DNA of 51,688 nt from an uncultured Desulfovibrio sp. (GCA_947038175.1 CAMQVJ010000008.1:1-51688); one strand, 5' to 3'. Positions 37,380-46,365 are shown, counted from the first letter of the stretch. The notes: a model not told the origin generated them from the sequence alone. Program-made: numbers and translations.

Positions 37380-39161
37380 ATGCCTTATACAAATAAAAAA
37401 ACACTCATTGCCTACCTTCTTTTTTCTTGCATGCTTTTCTTAAGCTCTTGCATTGGTGGACTAAAACTTCCTGACGCCCTCACAGGTGCAGATCCTGTTC
37501 AAGAATGGCTACAAACTCTTACAGGAAGATCCTCGGCGGAGCAGTCTGAAATGGCAGCGCAGGTTTGGAGTGATAATTCTCAATCAACAGAATTGCGCAA
37601 CCGTGCGATTTTTATTTTGGCAACGAGATACAATAGTCAAACAAACATAGCCCTTTCTTCTCTGGCAACCCAGTACCAAGCAGCCTCCCTTGAAGGTAAA
37701 ATTTATATTGAAGAAACCCTTGATTCTGACCTATTAGCTTCAACAAATGATGATATACATAAAATCCTCGGACTTATTACACCTGATTTGGAAGCTAAAT
37801 TTCCCTATTCTTTAGTCATTTATTCCGCAGCAAAAAGAAATTTATTGCAGAATAGCCAGGGAGTTATGAAGATTCTTTCTTCTCATAAATATTTCCACAG
37901 CCCAAAAGTCATTGGCTTGGAAGTAGCAGAGCCTTTTGAAAAAGCAAACGGTGGTAGCCTTGCCTTGCTTTTACCGCAAAGTGGCAATATATCACCCATT
38001 ACCAAGCAAATTATTGCTGGTGCTGAAGCAGCGAGAGCACACCTCAAAGCAAAAGGGATTAACTGGCAAGTCCACTACATCGATACACTAAACCCACAGT
38101 GGCTACAACTTGTCAACGCCCTACCAAAAGACTGCGTAACCATTGGCGGCCCTTTACAAACACACGACTATAATACACTAAAAGCAAACAATATTTTTCA
38201 AGATAGAACTATTTTTGCATTCTTGCCACGCCTACCAGACCCAGCCGATGAAGGCGTCTTAGCATGGCAATTTTTCACAAAACCTGAAGACCAAATCAAC
38301 GCCGTTCTTAATATTTCTTCCCAAAGTTTAGGCATACAATCCTTTGGTGTCTTTGCTCCGTCAAGCCCTTACGGTAAAAGTATAGAGAACCTTTTCACTC
38401 AAATGGCAAAAAGCCGTGGATTTAGTGTGCAAAGCGCAAACTATCCTGTGGATGATTTAAAATCATGGACTAAAATCTCCAAAGACTTTCTTGATTCACG
38501 AATGTACGATGAAAAAAAACTCCCCAAAGTTAACGCTCCCTTTGATGCTATATTCTTCCCTGACGCTTGGCGCAACATAGATTTACTTATTTCCACCATG
38601 CATTATCACGGTGCTAATGAAAAAATAATGTTAGGAAATGCCCTTTGGGAACAAAGCCTCAACCAGCCTCAAAATTTCAACCCTACTACCTTTGCCCTCA
38701 CGCTCTTCCCTGTCGCTTATGACCAAGAACGAGCGACCCCTTTGAACGAAGAATTTGCAGCGTCCATTAAGAGCACAGGTGTCAACCCTACGGACTGGTC
38801 TGCCCTTGGTTTTGACTTTATTATGATGATTAATGAACTTAATCTAACAAAAAAAATGAACTCTTCTAAAGTAAATTCTCGCCTAAGCACATTGCAAACT
38901 ACCTACGTAAGCGCCCCTTTTCACTGGACAACACAAGGTATCGCAAGCCGTAATCTTTTTATAGACCAACCAGCAAGAAGCGGACGAGTCCCCCTCGATA
39001 TTACGAAATTCCTACAGTACAGAACAGCTGGCGGCTCACTTCCTAATATAAGCAAACAAGTGCTTACAGAAGAACTTATGAAAACCCAAGAAAAACAAGC
39101 ATTAGAAGAAATTGACGCATTAATTGACTCCATTATGTCAACGTCAACTATACCTAATTAG
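37380..39161 (+). CDS. Penicillin-binding protein activator, LpoA-like lipoprotein
   Basis: Predicted lipoprotein of 593 residues. The signal ends in the lipobox LSSC, with Cys26 or so. The first 170 residues are helical, TPR-like. Residues about 190-540 resemble a type-1 periplasmic-binding fold (LALLLPQSGNISPITKQIIA, GAEAARAHLKAKGINWQVHY, GVFAPSSPYGKSIENLF). LpoA proteins activate the murein synthase PBP1A from the outer membrane. Outside gammaproteobacteria this role is inferred. The frame opens at TTG 37365, but ATG 37380 has AAAGGA upstream. It stands alone between smpB and gatC. Confidence 0.78.
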   Translation: MPYTNKKTLIAYLLFSCMLFLSSCIGGLKLPDALTGADPVQEWLQTLTGRSSAEQSEMAAQVWSDNSQSTELRNRAIFILATRYNSQTNIALSSLATQYQAASLEGKIYIEETLDSDLLASTNDDIHKILGLITPDLEAKFPYSLVIYSAAKRNLLQNSQGVMKILSSHKYFHSPKVIGLEVAEPFEKANGGSLALLLPQSGNISPITKQIIAGAEAARAHLKAKGINWQVHYIDTLNPQWLQLVNALPKDCVTIGGPLQTHDYNTLKANNIFQDRTIFAFLPRLPDPADEGVLAWQFFTKPEDQINAVLNISSQSLGIQSFGVFAPSSPYGKSIENLFTQMAKSRGFSVQSANYPVDDLKSWTKISKDFLDSRMYDEKKLPKVNAPFDAIFFPDAWRNIDLLISTMHYHGANEKIMLGNALWEQSLNQPQNFNPTTFALTLFPVAYDQERATPLNEEFAASIKSTGVNPTDWSALGFDFIMMINELNLTKKMNSSKVNSRLSTLQTTYVSAPFHWTTQGIASRNLFIDQPARSGRVPLDITKFLQYRTAGGSLPNISKQVLTEELMKTQEKQALEEIDALIDSIMSTSTIPN

Positions 39162-39269
39162 AATAAAATCCACGGAAAACAAAAAATAAGAGAACAAAAA
39201 AATCTTCTCTCATTTCTACAGATACACAAATTTCAGCACAACAAAACCCACACCAACGGGAGCTCACAC

Positions 39270-39563
39270 ATGGCAATTTCAGCATCTGAACTCAATCACC
39301 TATGTCACCTTGCAAAGCTTTCTCCAGACGAAGCAACAAAAGAGAAACTAAACAAGCAGCTTGGTGGTATTGTAAATTATATGGATAAATTAGCAGAAGT
39401 AAATACAGACGGTATTGAGCCTCTTTACTCCCCTGTTATCCATACAAGTGCGGTGCGTGAAGATATTGCAAAAGTTCGCCAAACGGCAGAAAGCATTTTA
39501 GCAAACGCACCAGAAACCGATGGTAAATATTTTATTGTGCCTCGCATTGTGGAAGGTAAATAA
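39270..39563 (+). CDS. gatC: Asp-tRNA(Asn)/Glu-tRNA(Gln) amidotransferase subunit C
   Basis: Small stabilising subunit of the GatCAB transamidosome, 97 residues. Pattern: [40 protein letters not shown] and the end [17 protein letters not shown] lies upstream. Its stop overlaps the gatA start (TAATG). gatB is not in the window after gatA. Confidence 0.96.
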   Translation: MAISASELNHLCHLAKLSPDEATKEKLNKQLGGIVNYMDKLAEVNTDGIEPLYSPVIHTSAVREDIAKVRQTAESILANAPETDGKYFIVPRIVEGK

Positions 39564-41023
39564 TGAGCGATTTAATTTTTCAAAGTATAGCTTCTGCAAC
39601 AAAAGCCCTCAAAAACAAAGAAATTTCAGCAACAGAACTCACAGCAGCATCCCTTGCACGGATTGACGCAACTGAAGATGCCTTAGGGGCTTTTCTCAGC
39701 GTTTACCCAGAAGATGCACTCAAACGTGCGGCAGAACTTGATGCGCAAGGCTTTGACCCAAGCAAACCTCTTTGGGGTATTCCTATTTCCGTCAAAGACG
39801 CACTCGCAACGAAGAACATGACCACAAGCGCTGCTTCTAAAATTATTGAAAATTTTATTCCTCCCTATTCTGCCTATGTTGTTGAACAACTTGAAGCAGC
39901 AGGCGCTATCATTCTAGGCAAAAATAATATGGATGAATTCGCCATGGGAAGCACCTGTGAAAATTCTGCCTATAAATCAACCCAAAACCCTTGGAATCTA
40001 AAATGTGTTCCTGGTGGTTCAAGTGGTGGTTCAGCGGCTGCCGTTGCCGCCTGTCAAAGTTTTGCATCCCTTGGTTCTGACACAGGCGGATCTATTCGCC
40101 AACCCGCCTCTTTATGCGGACTTGTTGGGCTAAAGCCAACCTATGGCAGAGTCTCTCGTTATGGTCTTTTAGCGTATGCCTCCTCCCTTGATCAAGTAGG
40201 CCCTTTTGCTAGAACAGTGGAAGATTGCGCCCTCATGCTCTCCGTGATAGCTGGGCATGATGAACGAGACAGCACATCTTCTCCCCGTGCGAATGAAATT
40301 TTCCATGACGCTTCCAACTGGAAAAAAGATTTAAAAGGCGTCACCCTTGGTTTACCAAAAGAATTTTTTGAAAACCAAAGCATGAATCCAGAAGTAGCAA
40401 AAGTTTGTCAAAACACCATTGATGAAGCCCAAAAACTAGGCGCGACCATCAAATCTGTTTCCATGCCACATCTACCATACTCCATTGCGGCTTACTATAT
40501 TATTGCTTCCGCAGAAGCCAGCTCAAACCTAGCTCGTTATGACGGCGTACGCTACGGCCATCGCAGTGCGCAACCAAAAAATTTAGAAGAATTATATAAT
40601 AGCTCTCGCACAGAAGGTTTTGGCGAAGAAGTGCAACGTCGTATATTATTAGGTACTTATGTACTTTCCGCAGGATATTACGATGCCTATTATAGAAAAG
40701 CCGCCCAAGTGCGACGCCTTATCCGTGAAGATTACGAGAATGCCCTCAAGGAATGTGACGCTCTCATAGCGCCCGTTTCTCCCATTGTTGCATGGAATAA
40801 AGGCAGTGTTACTGACCCATTACAAATGTACCAAATGGACATATTCACATTATCCCTCAATCTTGCAGGTCTACCAGGGCTTGCTATTCCCGTAGGTATG
40901 GCAGAAAATATGCCCGTTGGAATGCAAATTTTAGGCTCTGCCTTTGAAGAATCAAAAATTCTATCTATAGGTCAATGCATCACAGAGCATCTTGGAACCA
41001 ACGGACAATACGCAAAATTATAA
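39563..41023 (+). CDS. gatA: Asp-tRNA(Asn)/Glu-tRNA(Gln) amidotransferase subunit A
   Basis: Glutaminase subunit that yields ammonia for converting Glu-tRNA(Gln) or Asp-tRNA(Asn). The product is 486 residues. The amidase-signature triad is visible: Lys78 (PISVKDAL), Ser153 in [14 protein letters not shown], and the nucleophile Ser177 in [13 protein letters not shown]. It is coupled to gatC. A hairpin of 15-bp arms follows the stop. Confidence 0.98.
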   Translation: MSDLIFQSIASATKALKNKEISATELTAASLARIDATEDALGAFLSVYPEDALKRAAELDAQGFDPSKPLWGIPISVKDALATKNMTTSAASKIIENFIPPYSAYVVEQLEAAGAIILGKNNMDEFAMGSTCENSAYKSTQNPWNLKCVPGGSSGGSAAAVAACQSFASLGSDTGGSIRQPASLCGLVGLKPTYGRVSRYGLLAYASSLDQVGPFARTVEDCALMLSVIAGHDERDSTSSPRANEIFHDASNWKKDLKGVTLGLPKEFFENQSMNPEVAKVCQNTIDEAQKLGATIKSVSMPHLPYSIAAYYIIASAEASSNLARYDGVRYGHRSAQPKNLEELYNSSRTEGFGEEVQRRILLGTYVLSAGYYDAYYRKAAQVRRLIREDYENALKECDALIAPVSPIVAWNKGSVTDPLQMYQMDIFTLSLNLAGLPGLAIPVGMAENMPVGMQILGSAFEESKILSIGQCITEHLGTNGQYAKL

Positions 41024-41052
41024 GCCCATCCTCAACATCTACTGACTTTTAA

Positions 41053-41109
41053 AAAGCTCTGCATAATAGTATAAGAATGACATATTTTATTCTCATTATG
41101 CAGAGCTTT
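41053..41109 (+). terminator. Inverted repeat after gatA
   Basis: 15-bp arms AAAGCTCTGCATAAT/ATTATGCAGAGCTTT with a 27-base A/T-rich loop. No strong T-run follows, so a terminator role is likely but not certain. Confidence 0.55.
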
Positions 41110-41118
41110 CCACTTCAT

Positions 41119-41263
41119 TTTCATTCCAATTTGAGAGGCTTTGCTCTTTATTTTAATTTGAGAGGCTTTGCCTCTCGCTCTGCTCTCTATTTTAATTTGA
41201 GAGGCTTTGCCTCTCGCTCTGCTCTTTATTTTAATTTGAGAGGCTTTGCCTCTCATACTCTCC
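41119..41263. repeat. 39-bp tandem repeat with an internal hairpin
   Basis: Three units begin at 41150, 41189 and 41228 with ATTTTAATTTGAGAGGCTTT, preceded by a partial unit at 41121. Each unit holds the hairpin GAGAGGC/GCCTCTC with loop TTT. The last unit is cut short. Open frames across it only reflect the unit length being a multiple of 3. Confidence 0.9.
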
Positions 41264-41264
41264 A

Positions 41265-41287
41265 CCAAAGGACATGATGTCCTTTGG
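41265..41287. repeat. 23-base palindrome centred on CATGATG
   Basis: Arms CCAAAGGACA/TGTCCTTTGG around TGA, directly after the 39-bp array. The same design occurs at 42591-42613 with changed, still-pairing bases. Confidence 0.75.
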
Positions 41288-41311
41288 AAACCTCGTATTT
41301 TAGTGCTTTCT

Positions 41312-41340
41312 GTAAACTTTCTTCACAGAAAACATATAAT
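41312..41340 (+). promoter_or_regulatory. Possible promoter of the aminotransferase gene
   Basis: Perfect -10 TATAAT at 41335-41340 with a poor -35 (TGTAAA at 41311-41316, 18-bp spacer). A leader of about 80 bases would follow. Confidence 0.4.
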
Positions 41341-41424
41341 GAGGGGGCTCTCACCGCCTCAGCTCAAAGAAGTATCAAAGCGTTTTTCCTATTTTTTAAC
41401 CTCATAAACTTCATAGGATTTAAA

Positions 41425-42531
41425 ATGAGCTATCAACCATACGCCACCATGCCATTCTACCCAGGCCCCGTCACTATTCATGAAAAAGTGGCAAAAGCCA
41501 TGTACGAAGATTTTGCACCTCCACGCTTTGCAATGGACTACACAAATCTTTACACAGGCTTAGCGCAAAAGGTTCAACGCATTATCGAAACAGAAAGCGA
41601 AGTTATTTTCCCTACAGGTGAAGCTATGCTTGGACTTTGGGCTGCTTTAAAAAGTTGCCTAAAAGCAGGTGACAAAGTGCTCACTGTTGGCACAGGCGTT
41701 TTTGGTGACGGCTTTGCGGATATGGCTGAAAGTCTTGGCTGTATTGTTGAAAAAGTTTCCCTTCCTTACAACAGCACTATTAACGCTGAAGCACTTGAAA
41801 TAATAGATGAAGCTATTCGCCGTGTGAACCCTATTATGATAACCGCAGTTCACTGCGAAACACCATCAGGGACATTAAACCCACTAGAAGAACTCGGCAA
41901 ACTCAAAAAAGATCGCAATGTCCCTCTCTTTGTAGTCGATGCCGTAGCAAGTATCGGTGGGGCGTCCATCAAAAACGATTTATGGAATTGTGATATTCTT
42001 TTAGGTGGTTCACAAAAATGCTTCTCTTGTCCGCCCTTCATGACTGTCATGGCAATAAGCGACACCGCATGGCAATATATAGAAAAAAACAACTACTCTG
42101 GCTACGACGCCCTTCTCCCCTTCCATAATGCCCACACAAACCCAGCGCAATTTCCCTACACTCCTTGCTGGATGGGAATCAAAGGACTCAACGCTGCCGT
42201 GGATATGATGCTAGAAGAAGGCATAGAAAAAACATACAACCGACACTATGACGTTGCAACCTCCTGCCGCCACGGCTTAGCAGAACTCGGCGTGCACCTA
42301 TGGACAGCCGCCGACGCCGTAAACTCTCCCACCGTAACCGCTGCCATGATTCCAGAAAAATTCACCTTTGAACAATGGAAACAAGCCCTAGCGCAAAAAG
42401 GCCTCTTCATCGGCGGAAGCTTCGGACCCATGGCAGGAAAAGTCTTTCGACTCGGACACATGGGCACACAAGCCGACGAAATCCGCATGCAAAGCGCCCT
42501 TGAAGTTATCAAACAAGTTATGGATAAATAA
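41425..42531 (+). CDS. Alanine--glyoxylate/serine--pyruvate-type aminotransferase (class V)
   Basis: PLP enzyme of 368 residues in the AGT/PucG/phosphoserine-aminotransferase-like group. Features are FYPGPVTIHEKV at the start, FPTGEAMLGLWAAL, GTGVFGDGFADMAE, HCETPSGTLNPLEEL, the cofactor-contacting VDAVASIGG and the PLP lysine Lys198 in LLGGSQKCFSCPP. The likely reaction is transfer of an amino group between glyoxylate or pyruvate and alanine or serine; the exact substrates are not set. ATG 41425 is preferred: AGGA precedes it and the extra upstream 47 codons do not resemble the family. It stands alone between repeat-rich gaps. Confidence 0.88.
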   Translation: MSYQPYATMPFYPGPVTIHEKVAKAMYEDFAPPRFAMDYTNLYTGLAQKVQRIIETESEVIFPTGEAMLGLWAALKSCLKAGDKVLTVGTGVFGDGFADMAESLGCIVEKVSLPYNSTINAEALEIIDEAIRRVNPIMITAVHCETPSGTLNPLEELGKLKKDRNVPLFVVDAVASIGGASIKNDLWNCDILLGGSQKCFSCPPFMTVMAISDTAWQYIEKNNYSGYDALLPFHNAHTNPAQFPYTPCWMGIKGLNAAVDMMLEEGIEKTYNRHYDVATSCRHGLAELGVHLWTAADAVNSPTVTAAMIPEKFTFEQWKQALAQKGLFIGGSFGPMAGKVFRLGHMGTQADEIRMQSALEVIKQVMDK

Positions 42532-42540
42532 TTTTTAGTT

Positions 42541-42590
42541 TTTGTTTTTGTTTTTTTGGGGGAGGCTTTGCTTCCCCCAAGCCCCCATTA
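42541..42590 (+). repeat. Intergenic palindrome element, GGGGGAG family
   Basis: T-rich run, then arms GGGGGAGGC/GCTTCCCCC with loop TTT (42558-42578; one G-T pair), then AAG and CCCCCAT. It lies just after the aminotransferase stop. The loop core GGCTTTGC is shared with the 39-bp array. Confidence 0.7.
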
Positions 42591-42613
42591 GTAAAGGGCA
42601 TGATGCCCTTTAC
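42591..42613. repeat. 23-base palindrome centred on CATGATG
   Basis: Arms GTAAAGGGCA/TGCCCTTTAC around TGA. It pairs in design with 41265-41287, where the inner GC pair (GGG/CCC) is replaced by AT (GGA/TCC). Confidence 0.75.
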
Positions 42614-42625
42614 AATCCCCATATT

Positions 42626-42670
42626 AAAAGTCATAAAAAAGCTCCCAACGGGAGCTTTTTTATGACTTTT
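42626..42670. terminator. Bidirectional terminator between the aminotransferase gene and hemL
   Basis: Perfect 21-bp stem: AAAAGTCATAAAAAAGCTCCC pairs with its complement around the loop AAC. A-run and T-run flank the GC core on both sides, so it serves both convergent genes. Confidence 0.9.
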
Positions 42671-42671
42671 A

Positions 42672-42732
42672 TTTTTAAACAAAGTTTGAAAATGCGATGG
42701 GGGGGTTGGGGCATCATGCCCCCAAAAAAAAG
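42672..42732 (-). repeat. Two-hairpin intergenic element, GGGGGAG family (variant core)
   Basis: An A/T hairpin (42672-42692) is followed by GCGATGGGGGGGTT and a core with arms GGGGCAT/ATGCCCC (42708-42722), then an A-run. The order is that of the 44-45 kb elements read in reverse; here the core reads GGCATCATGCC in place of GGAGCTCAGCTCC. Confidence 0.65.
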
Positions 42733-42784
42733 CATATTAATTTATTTCGTCAATATGGAACATCATGCCCCAAAAAAAAGAAAA

Positions 42785-44059
42785 TTAAAACTTCAATTTC
42801 TTCGCAGCATCGAGGGTTCTATTAAAATCATCATCAGTGTGGGCAAAAGAAACCATAGCTGTTTCAAAAGCTGATGGTGAAAGAAAAATACCCATTTCAC
42901 GCATTTGTTTGTAATAGGACTCAAAAATACTTGCGGACGCTTTTTCCACGTCGGCATAATTGCGTACTGGTTTGTCGGTAAAGAAAAGAGTGAACATGGA
43001 TGCGATATGTGTGTACTGCACATCAAGACCCTTGCCACGCAATACTTGAGCGAGTGCATCGACAAAAGTGCCTACTTTTTTCTCAAGCCCTGCGTAGTCG
43101 GATTTTTCCAATATACCAAGAGTTGCAAGCCCAGCTTCCATGGCAAGTGGATTACCTGAAAGTGTTCCTGCTTGATAGACATCACCAGCAGGTGCTATAC
43201 GCTTCATGTATTCTGCCTTGCCGCCATATGCACCAACAGGCAGACCGCCACCGATAATTTTACCAAAGGTAGTCAAATCTGGCTCAATGCCAAATCGCCC
43301 TTGCGCACCATTATAAGAAACTCGGAAACCTGTGATAACTTCATCAAAAATAAGCAATGCGCCATACTGGGTACAAATATCTCTTAGCCCTTGAAGATAT
43401 CCCTCTTCAGGCAAAACAAGACCCATATTTCCAGCGACAGGCTCAATGAAAAAGGCTGCGATATCAGCGCCATGTTTTTCAAAAAGCACTCGTGTAGCTT
43501 CAAGGTCATTATAAGGCACAAGAAGAGTATCCTTCACTGTGCAAGCAGGAACTCCCGGAGTTCCTGGAATAGAGAAAGTCGCAAGTCCTGAACCTGCACT
43601 CGCTAAAAAAGCATCGCCATGTCCATGATAACCACCAAAAACTTTTACCATTTTGTCACGGCCAGTCACAGCTCGTGCAAGGCGCAAAGCGCTCATAGTT
43701 GCCTCTGTGCCAGAGTTCACCATGCGCACCATTTCAACAGCAGGCAACGCTTTACAAACTTTTTCCGCAAGTAAAACCTCAACGCCACACGGCGCTCCAT
43801 AACTTGTGCCACGCCCTGCGGCTTCTGCTATAGCTTTAGTCACGTCATCATGAGCATGCCCCAAAAGCATAGGCCCCCAAGAACCAATAAAATCTATGCA
43901 CTCCATACCGTCCACAGTGGTTATATGTGAACCCTTAGCAGATGCAATGAAAAGTGGGTCACAATGCACATTGCGACACGCACGCACAGGGCTATTAACG
44001 CCACCAGGGATAGTTTCACACGCACGGGTAAAAAGAACGTTAGATTTATCAGTATTCAT
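42785..44059 (-). CDS. hemL: Glutamate-1-semialdehyde 2,1-aminomutase
   Basis: Second step of the C5 route to 5-aminolevulinate, feeding siroheme, heme and cobamide synthesis. The product is 424 residues. Features are [20 protein letters not shown] at the N-terminus, [32 protein letters not shown] and PLP Lys267 in [23 protein letters not shown] lies upstream of the ATG at 44059; the frame extends upstream only through repeat sequence. It is downstream of ahbB on the same strand, with two repeat copies between them. Confidence 0.97.
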   Translation of the reverse strand: MNTDKSNVLFTRACETIPGGVNSPVRACRNVHCDPLFIASAKGSHITTVDGMECIDFIGSWGPMLLGHAHDDVTKAIAEAAGRGTSYGAPCGVEVLLAEKVCKALPAVEMVRMVNSGTEATMSALRLARAVTGRDKMVKVFGGYHGHGDAFLASAGSGLATFSIPGTPGVPACTVKDTLLVPYNDLEATRVLFEKHGADIAAFFIEPVAGNMGLVLPEEGYLQGLRDICTQYGALLIFDEVITGFRVSYNGAQGRFGIEPDLTTFGKIIGGGLPVGAYGGKAEYMKRIAPAGDVYQAGTLSGNPLAMEAGLATLGILEKSDYAGLEKKVGTFVDALAQVLRGKGLDVQYTHIASMFTLFFTDKPVRNYADVEKASASIFESYYKQMREMGIFLSPSAFETAMVSFAHTDDDFNRTLDAAKKLKF

Positions 44060-44100
44060 GTTGTGCCTCTTTTTTTTATTTTTATTTTTTTGAGGGGAGT

Positions 44101-44279
44101 TTTTTTTTCTTTTTTGGGGGAGCTGAGCTCCCCCAACCCCCCACATCGCTTTTTCAAACTTCGTTTGAAAAAGTGTATGAGTAAAGTTTTCTTTCGAGAA
44201 TATAAGAGCCTTCACATACATAATATATGGGTTTCAAAAGGGGTCACCCCTTTTGTCGCCGAAGGCATGCTTTTAAAAT
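44101..44279 (+). repeat. Three-hairpin intergenic repeat, copy R1
   Basis: About 180 bases. In plus-strand order: T-rich start; H3 core GGGGGAGC/GCTCCCCC with loop TGA (44116-44134); second C-run and ACATCG; H2 arms CTTTTTCAAAC/GTTTGAAAAAG with loop TTC (44149-44173); a conserved spacer of about 60 bases; H1 arms CAAAAGGGG/CCCCTTTTG with loop TCA (44235-44255); then TCGCCGAAGGCATGC. It lies between hemL and ahbB. Confidence 0.9.
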
Positions 44280-44295
44280 TGACGTAAAGTTTTCT

Positions 44296-44536
44296 TTTTT
44301 CGGGGGAGCTGAGCTCCCCGCCTTGGCTCTCTATTTGCGTATTTACTCATTCTTCGTAAACGCAAACGACCTTTGGTCGCCTCTGGTAGGCAAGCCCACA
44401 CATCGCTTTTCCAAACTTCGTTTGAAAAAGTCTATGAGTACAGTTTCTTTGAGAATATAAGAGCCTTCACATACATAACATATGGGTTTCAAAAGGGGTC
44501 ACCCCTTTTGTCGCCGAAGGCATGCTTTTAAAAATT
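44296..44536 (+). repeat. Three-hairpin intergenic repeat, copy R2, with an inserted segment
   Basis: The H3 core is at 44301-44320 (GGGGGAGC with GCTCCCC). About 75 bases are then inserted (44321-44394): a hairpin TTTGCG/CGCAAA, then CGACC/GGTCG. Next come CACACATCG, H2 (44406-44430, one mismatch), the conserved spacer, H1 (44490-44510) and TCGCCGAAGGCATGC. It ends 30 bases from the ahbB stop. Confidence 0.88.
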
Positions 44537-44565
44537 GCCTTCAAAAAACACGTGAACGCTAAATA

Positions 44566-45045
44566 TTATTTTCCATCAAAATAGGTCATGGAAATCTTCT
44601 TCAATTCTTTAATGCTCTCTAAAATAGCGTATTCATCAAGGCTTGTTGTTTGTCGAAGTTTTTCCACCACATCAAGGCATTCTTGATCTGTTTTTCCATG
44701 AATCATAGTGAAAAGCGTATACGGCCAATCCGCAGCAGAGCTTGGGCGATAATAGCAATGTGAAATATTCTTATTATCCGACGCAATGCGTGCCGCTTCA
44801 TCAATGAGATTCTCATCAATGCGCCATGCCACCATAGCATTACTATCATATCCCGTTCGCTGATGCTTTATACTCGCACCAAAACGACGGATAGTCGTAT
44901 CTTCAACAAGACCACTAAGCAATGCAATCACGACATCTTCACTCACACCAACCTCTTTTGCAATATCAGCATAAGGGGTAAGGCTATCAGGTAAATCCGC
45001 TTGCACAATACCAAGTATCGCTCTTTCTTTTTCTGTGAAATTCAT
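44566..45045 (-). CDS. ahbB: Siroheme decarboxylase subunit, AhbB-type (Lrp/AsnC-like)
   Basis: Protein of 159 residues. In sulfate reducers AhbA/AhbB decarboxylate siroheme to 12,18-didecarboxysiroheme on the alternative heme route. The N-terminal helix-turn-helix-like part ([20 protein letters not shown]) is followed by [20 protein letters not shown] and the pattern [20 protein letters not shown], typical of this enzyme group rather than of amino-acid regulators. The AhbA partner is not next to it. It lies between ychF and hemL on the same strand, flanked by the three-hairpin repeats. A regulator role is a less likely alternative. Confidence 0.85.
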   Translation of the reverse strand: MNFTEKERAILGIVQADLPDSLTPYADIAKEVGVSEDVVIALLSGLVEDTTIRRFGASIKHQRTGYDSNAMVAWRIDENLIDEAARIASDNKNISHCYYRPSSAADWPYTLFTMIHGKTDQECLDVVEKLRQTTSLDEYAILESIKELKKISMTYFDGK

Positions 45046-45100
45046 AATCGCCTCGAAATATTTTTAGGGGAGCTTTTTCTTTTTTTGGGAACTTTTTTCT

Positions 45101-45268
45101 TTTTTTGGGGGAGCTGAGCTCCCCCAAACCCCCACATCGCTTTTTCAAGCTTCGCTTGAAAAAGTGTATGAGTAAAGTTTTCTTTGAGAACCTAAGAGCC
45201 TCACATACTTAATATATGGGTTTCAAAAGGGGTCACCCCTTTTGTCGCCGAAGGCATATTTTTAAACA
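45101..45268 (+). repeat. Three-hairpin intergenic repeat, copy R3
   Basis: H3 is at 45107-45125, the second C-run follows, H2 at 45140-45164 and H1 at 45224-45244. In H2 the arms are CTTTTTCAAGC/GCTTGAAAAAG: both members of one base pair differ from R1, so pairing is kept. The repeat runs into the ychF stop codon (45262-45264). Additional AGGGGAG and T-rich pieces lie at 45065-45100. Confidence 0.9.
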
Positions 45269-46365
45269 TTGAATAGGAAGTGCATAACATCGCCGTCTTG
45301 CACTACATATTCTTTTCCTTCGACTCTGAGAACGCCGGCATTGCGGCAGGCTGATTCTGACCTGTGTTTTATATAGTCATCGTAGCCTATTACTTCGGCA
45401 CGAATAAAGCCTTTTTCAAAATCTGTGTGAATAACGGCTGCGCATTGAGGCGCTTTCCAACCAGCTTGAAAAGTCCATGCACGCACTTCTTGTACGCCTG
45501 CTGTAAAGTAGCTGCAAAGACCGAGGGCATTGTATCCTGAGCGAATAACGTTCACAAGACTGCTTTCTTCGATGCCGTAGGAATTAAGCATTTCTGTTTG
45601 TTCTTCTACGGATAGACCTTGTAATTCCGCTTCAAGATTGGCGCATACGACGACAACTTCCACGTTTTGTTTTTTTGCTAATTCACGAAGTTTTTCTAGA
45701 TGTACGGATTCTTTTTCAAGCCCTTGTTCATCTACATTGGCGCAATAAATTACTTTTTTTGCAGTAAGGAGAGCTAGCTCACTCCATATTTGTTTGAAGT
45801 GTTCGTTGTGTTCTGGCACTTCAAATTTGCTCGCCATATTTCCTTGATTCAATAGATCTAGGAGTTTTTTGCATTCTTCAAGACTTTTTGCGGCTTCTTT
45901 GTCTGCTTTTATTTGTTTAGCTAATTTATCTGCACGTTTCGTAACAACTTGCATATCGGCTATAATAAGTTCTGTTTCGATGGTTTCTATATCACGTTCT
46001 GGATCGACGGTGCCATCAACGTGGGTAACATTTTCATCTTCAAAGCAGCGCACAACGTGTAGAATAGCTGAGCATTCACGGATATTGGCGAGGAATTGAT
46101 TGCCAAGTCCTTCACCTTTGCTTGCGCCTCGAACGAGACCAGCGATATCAACAAATTCCACCATTGCATTTAGAATACGTTGCGGCTTTACAATTTCCGC
46201 AAGTCCGCCTAGACGTTTGTCAGGAACGGGAACCGTTGCGGTATTAGGCTCAATAGTACAAAAAGGGTAATTTGCTGCTTGAGCATTTTGAGCCTTGGTA
46301 AGAGCATTAAAAAGTGTGGATTTCCCCACATTTGGCAAACCAACAATACCTATACTTAGAGCCAT
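45262..46365 (-). CDS. ychF: Redox-regulated ATPase YchF (OLA1 family)
   Basis: P-loop NTPase of the Obg family that prefers ATP and binds ribosomes. The product is 367 residues. Motifs are [18 protein letters not shown] at the start, [19 protein letters not shown] and the C-terminal TGS domain ([38 protein letters not shown]). ATG 46365 is chosen for CAGGAGA just upstream; the frame runs further up without family similarity. Its stop codon lies within the end of repeat R3. Confidence 0.97.
   Translation of the reverse strand: MALSIGIVGLPNVGKSTLFNALTKAQNAQAANYPFCTIEPNTATVPVPDKRLGGLAEIVKPQRILNAMVEFVDIAGLVRGASKGEGLGNQFLANIRECSAILHVVRCFEDENVTHVDGTVDPERDIETIETELIIADMQVVTKRADKLAKQIKADKEAAKSLEECKKLLDLLNQGNMASKFEVPEHNEHFKQIWSELALLTAKKVIYCANVDEQGLEKESVHLEKLRELAKKQNVEVVVVCANLEAELQGLSVEEQTEMLNSYGIEESSLVNVIRSGYNALGLCSYFTAGVQEVRAWTFQAGWKAPQCAAVIHTDFEKGFIRAEVIGYDDYIKHRSESACRNAGVLRVEGKEYVVQDGDVMHFLFNV

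Noticed and set aside
41032..41277. Small proteins with 13-residue repeats in open frames on both strands
   Set aside because: The open frames arise because the 39-bp DNA repeat is a multiple of three. No ribosome site supports them and the DNA repeats as hairpins, also outside this place.
41053..41287. CRISPR array
   Set aside because: Units are head-to-tail without unique spacers, and no cas genes are present.
41284..41424. N-terminal extension of the aminotransferase by 47 residues
   Set aside because: The extension has no family similarity, overlaps the probable promoter, and a ribosome site lies directly before the ATG at 41425.
44101..45268. Insertion sequence remnants
   Set aside because: The repeated units carry no transposase fragment and no clear terminal inverted repeats. 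A non-autonomous element remains possible and is reported as a finding.
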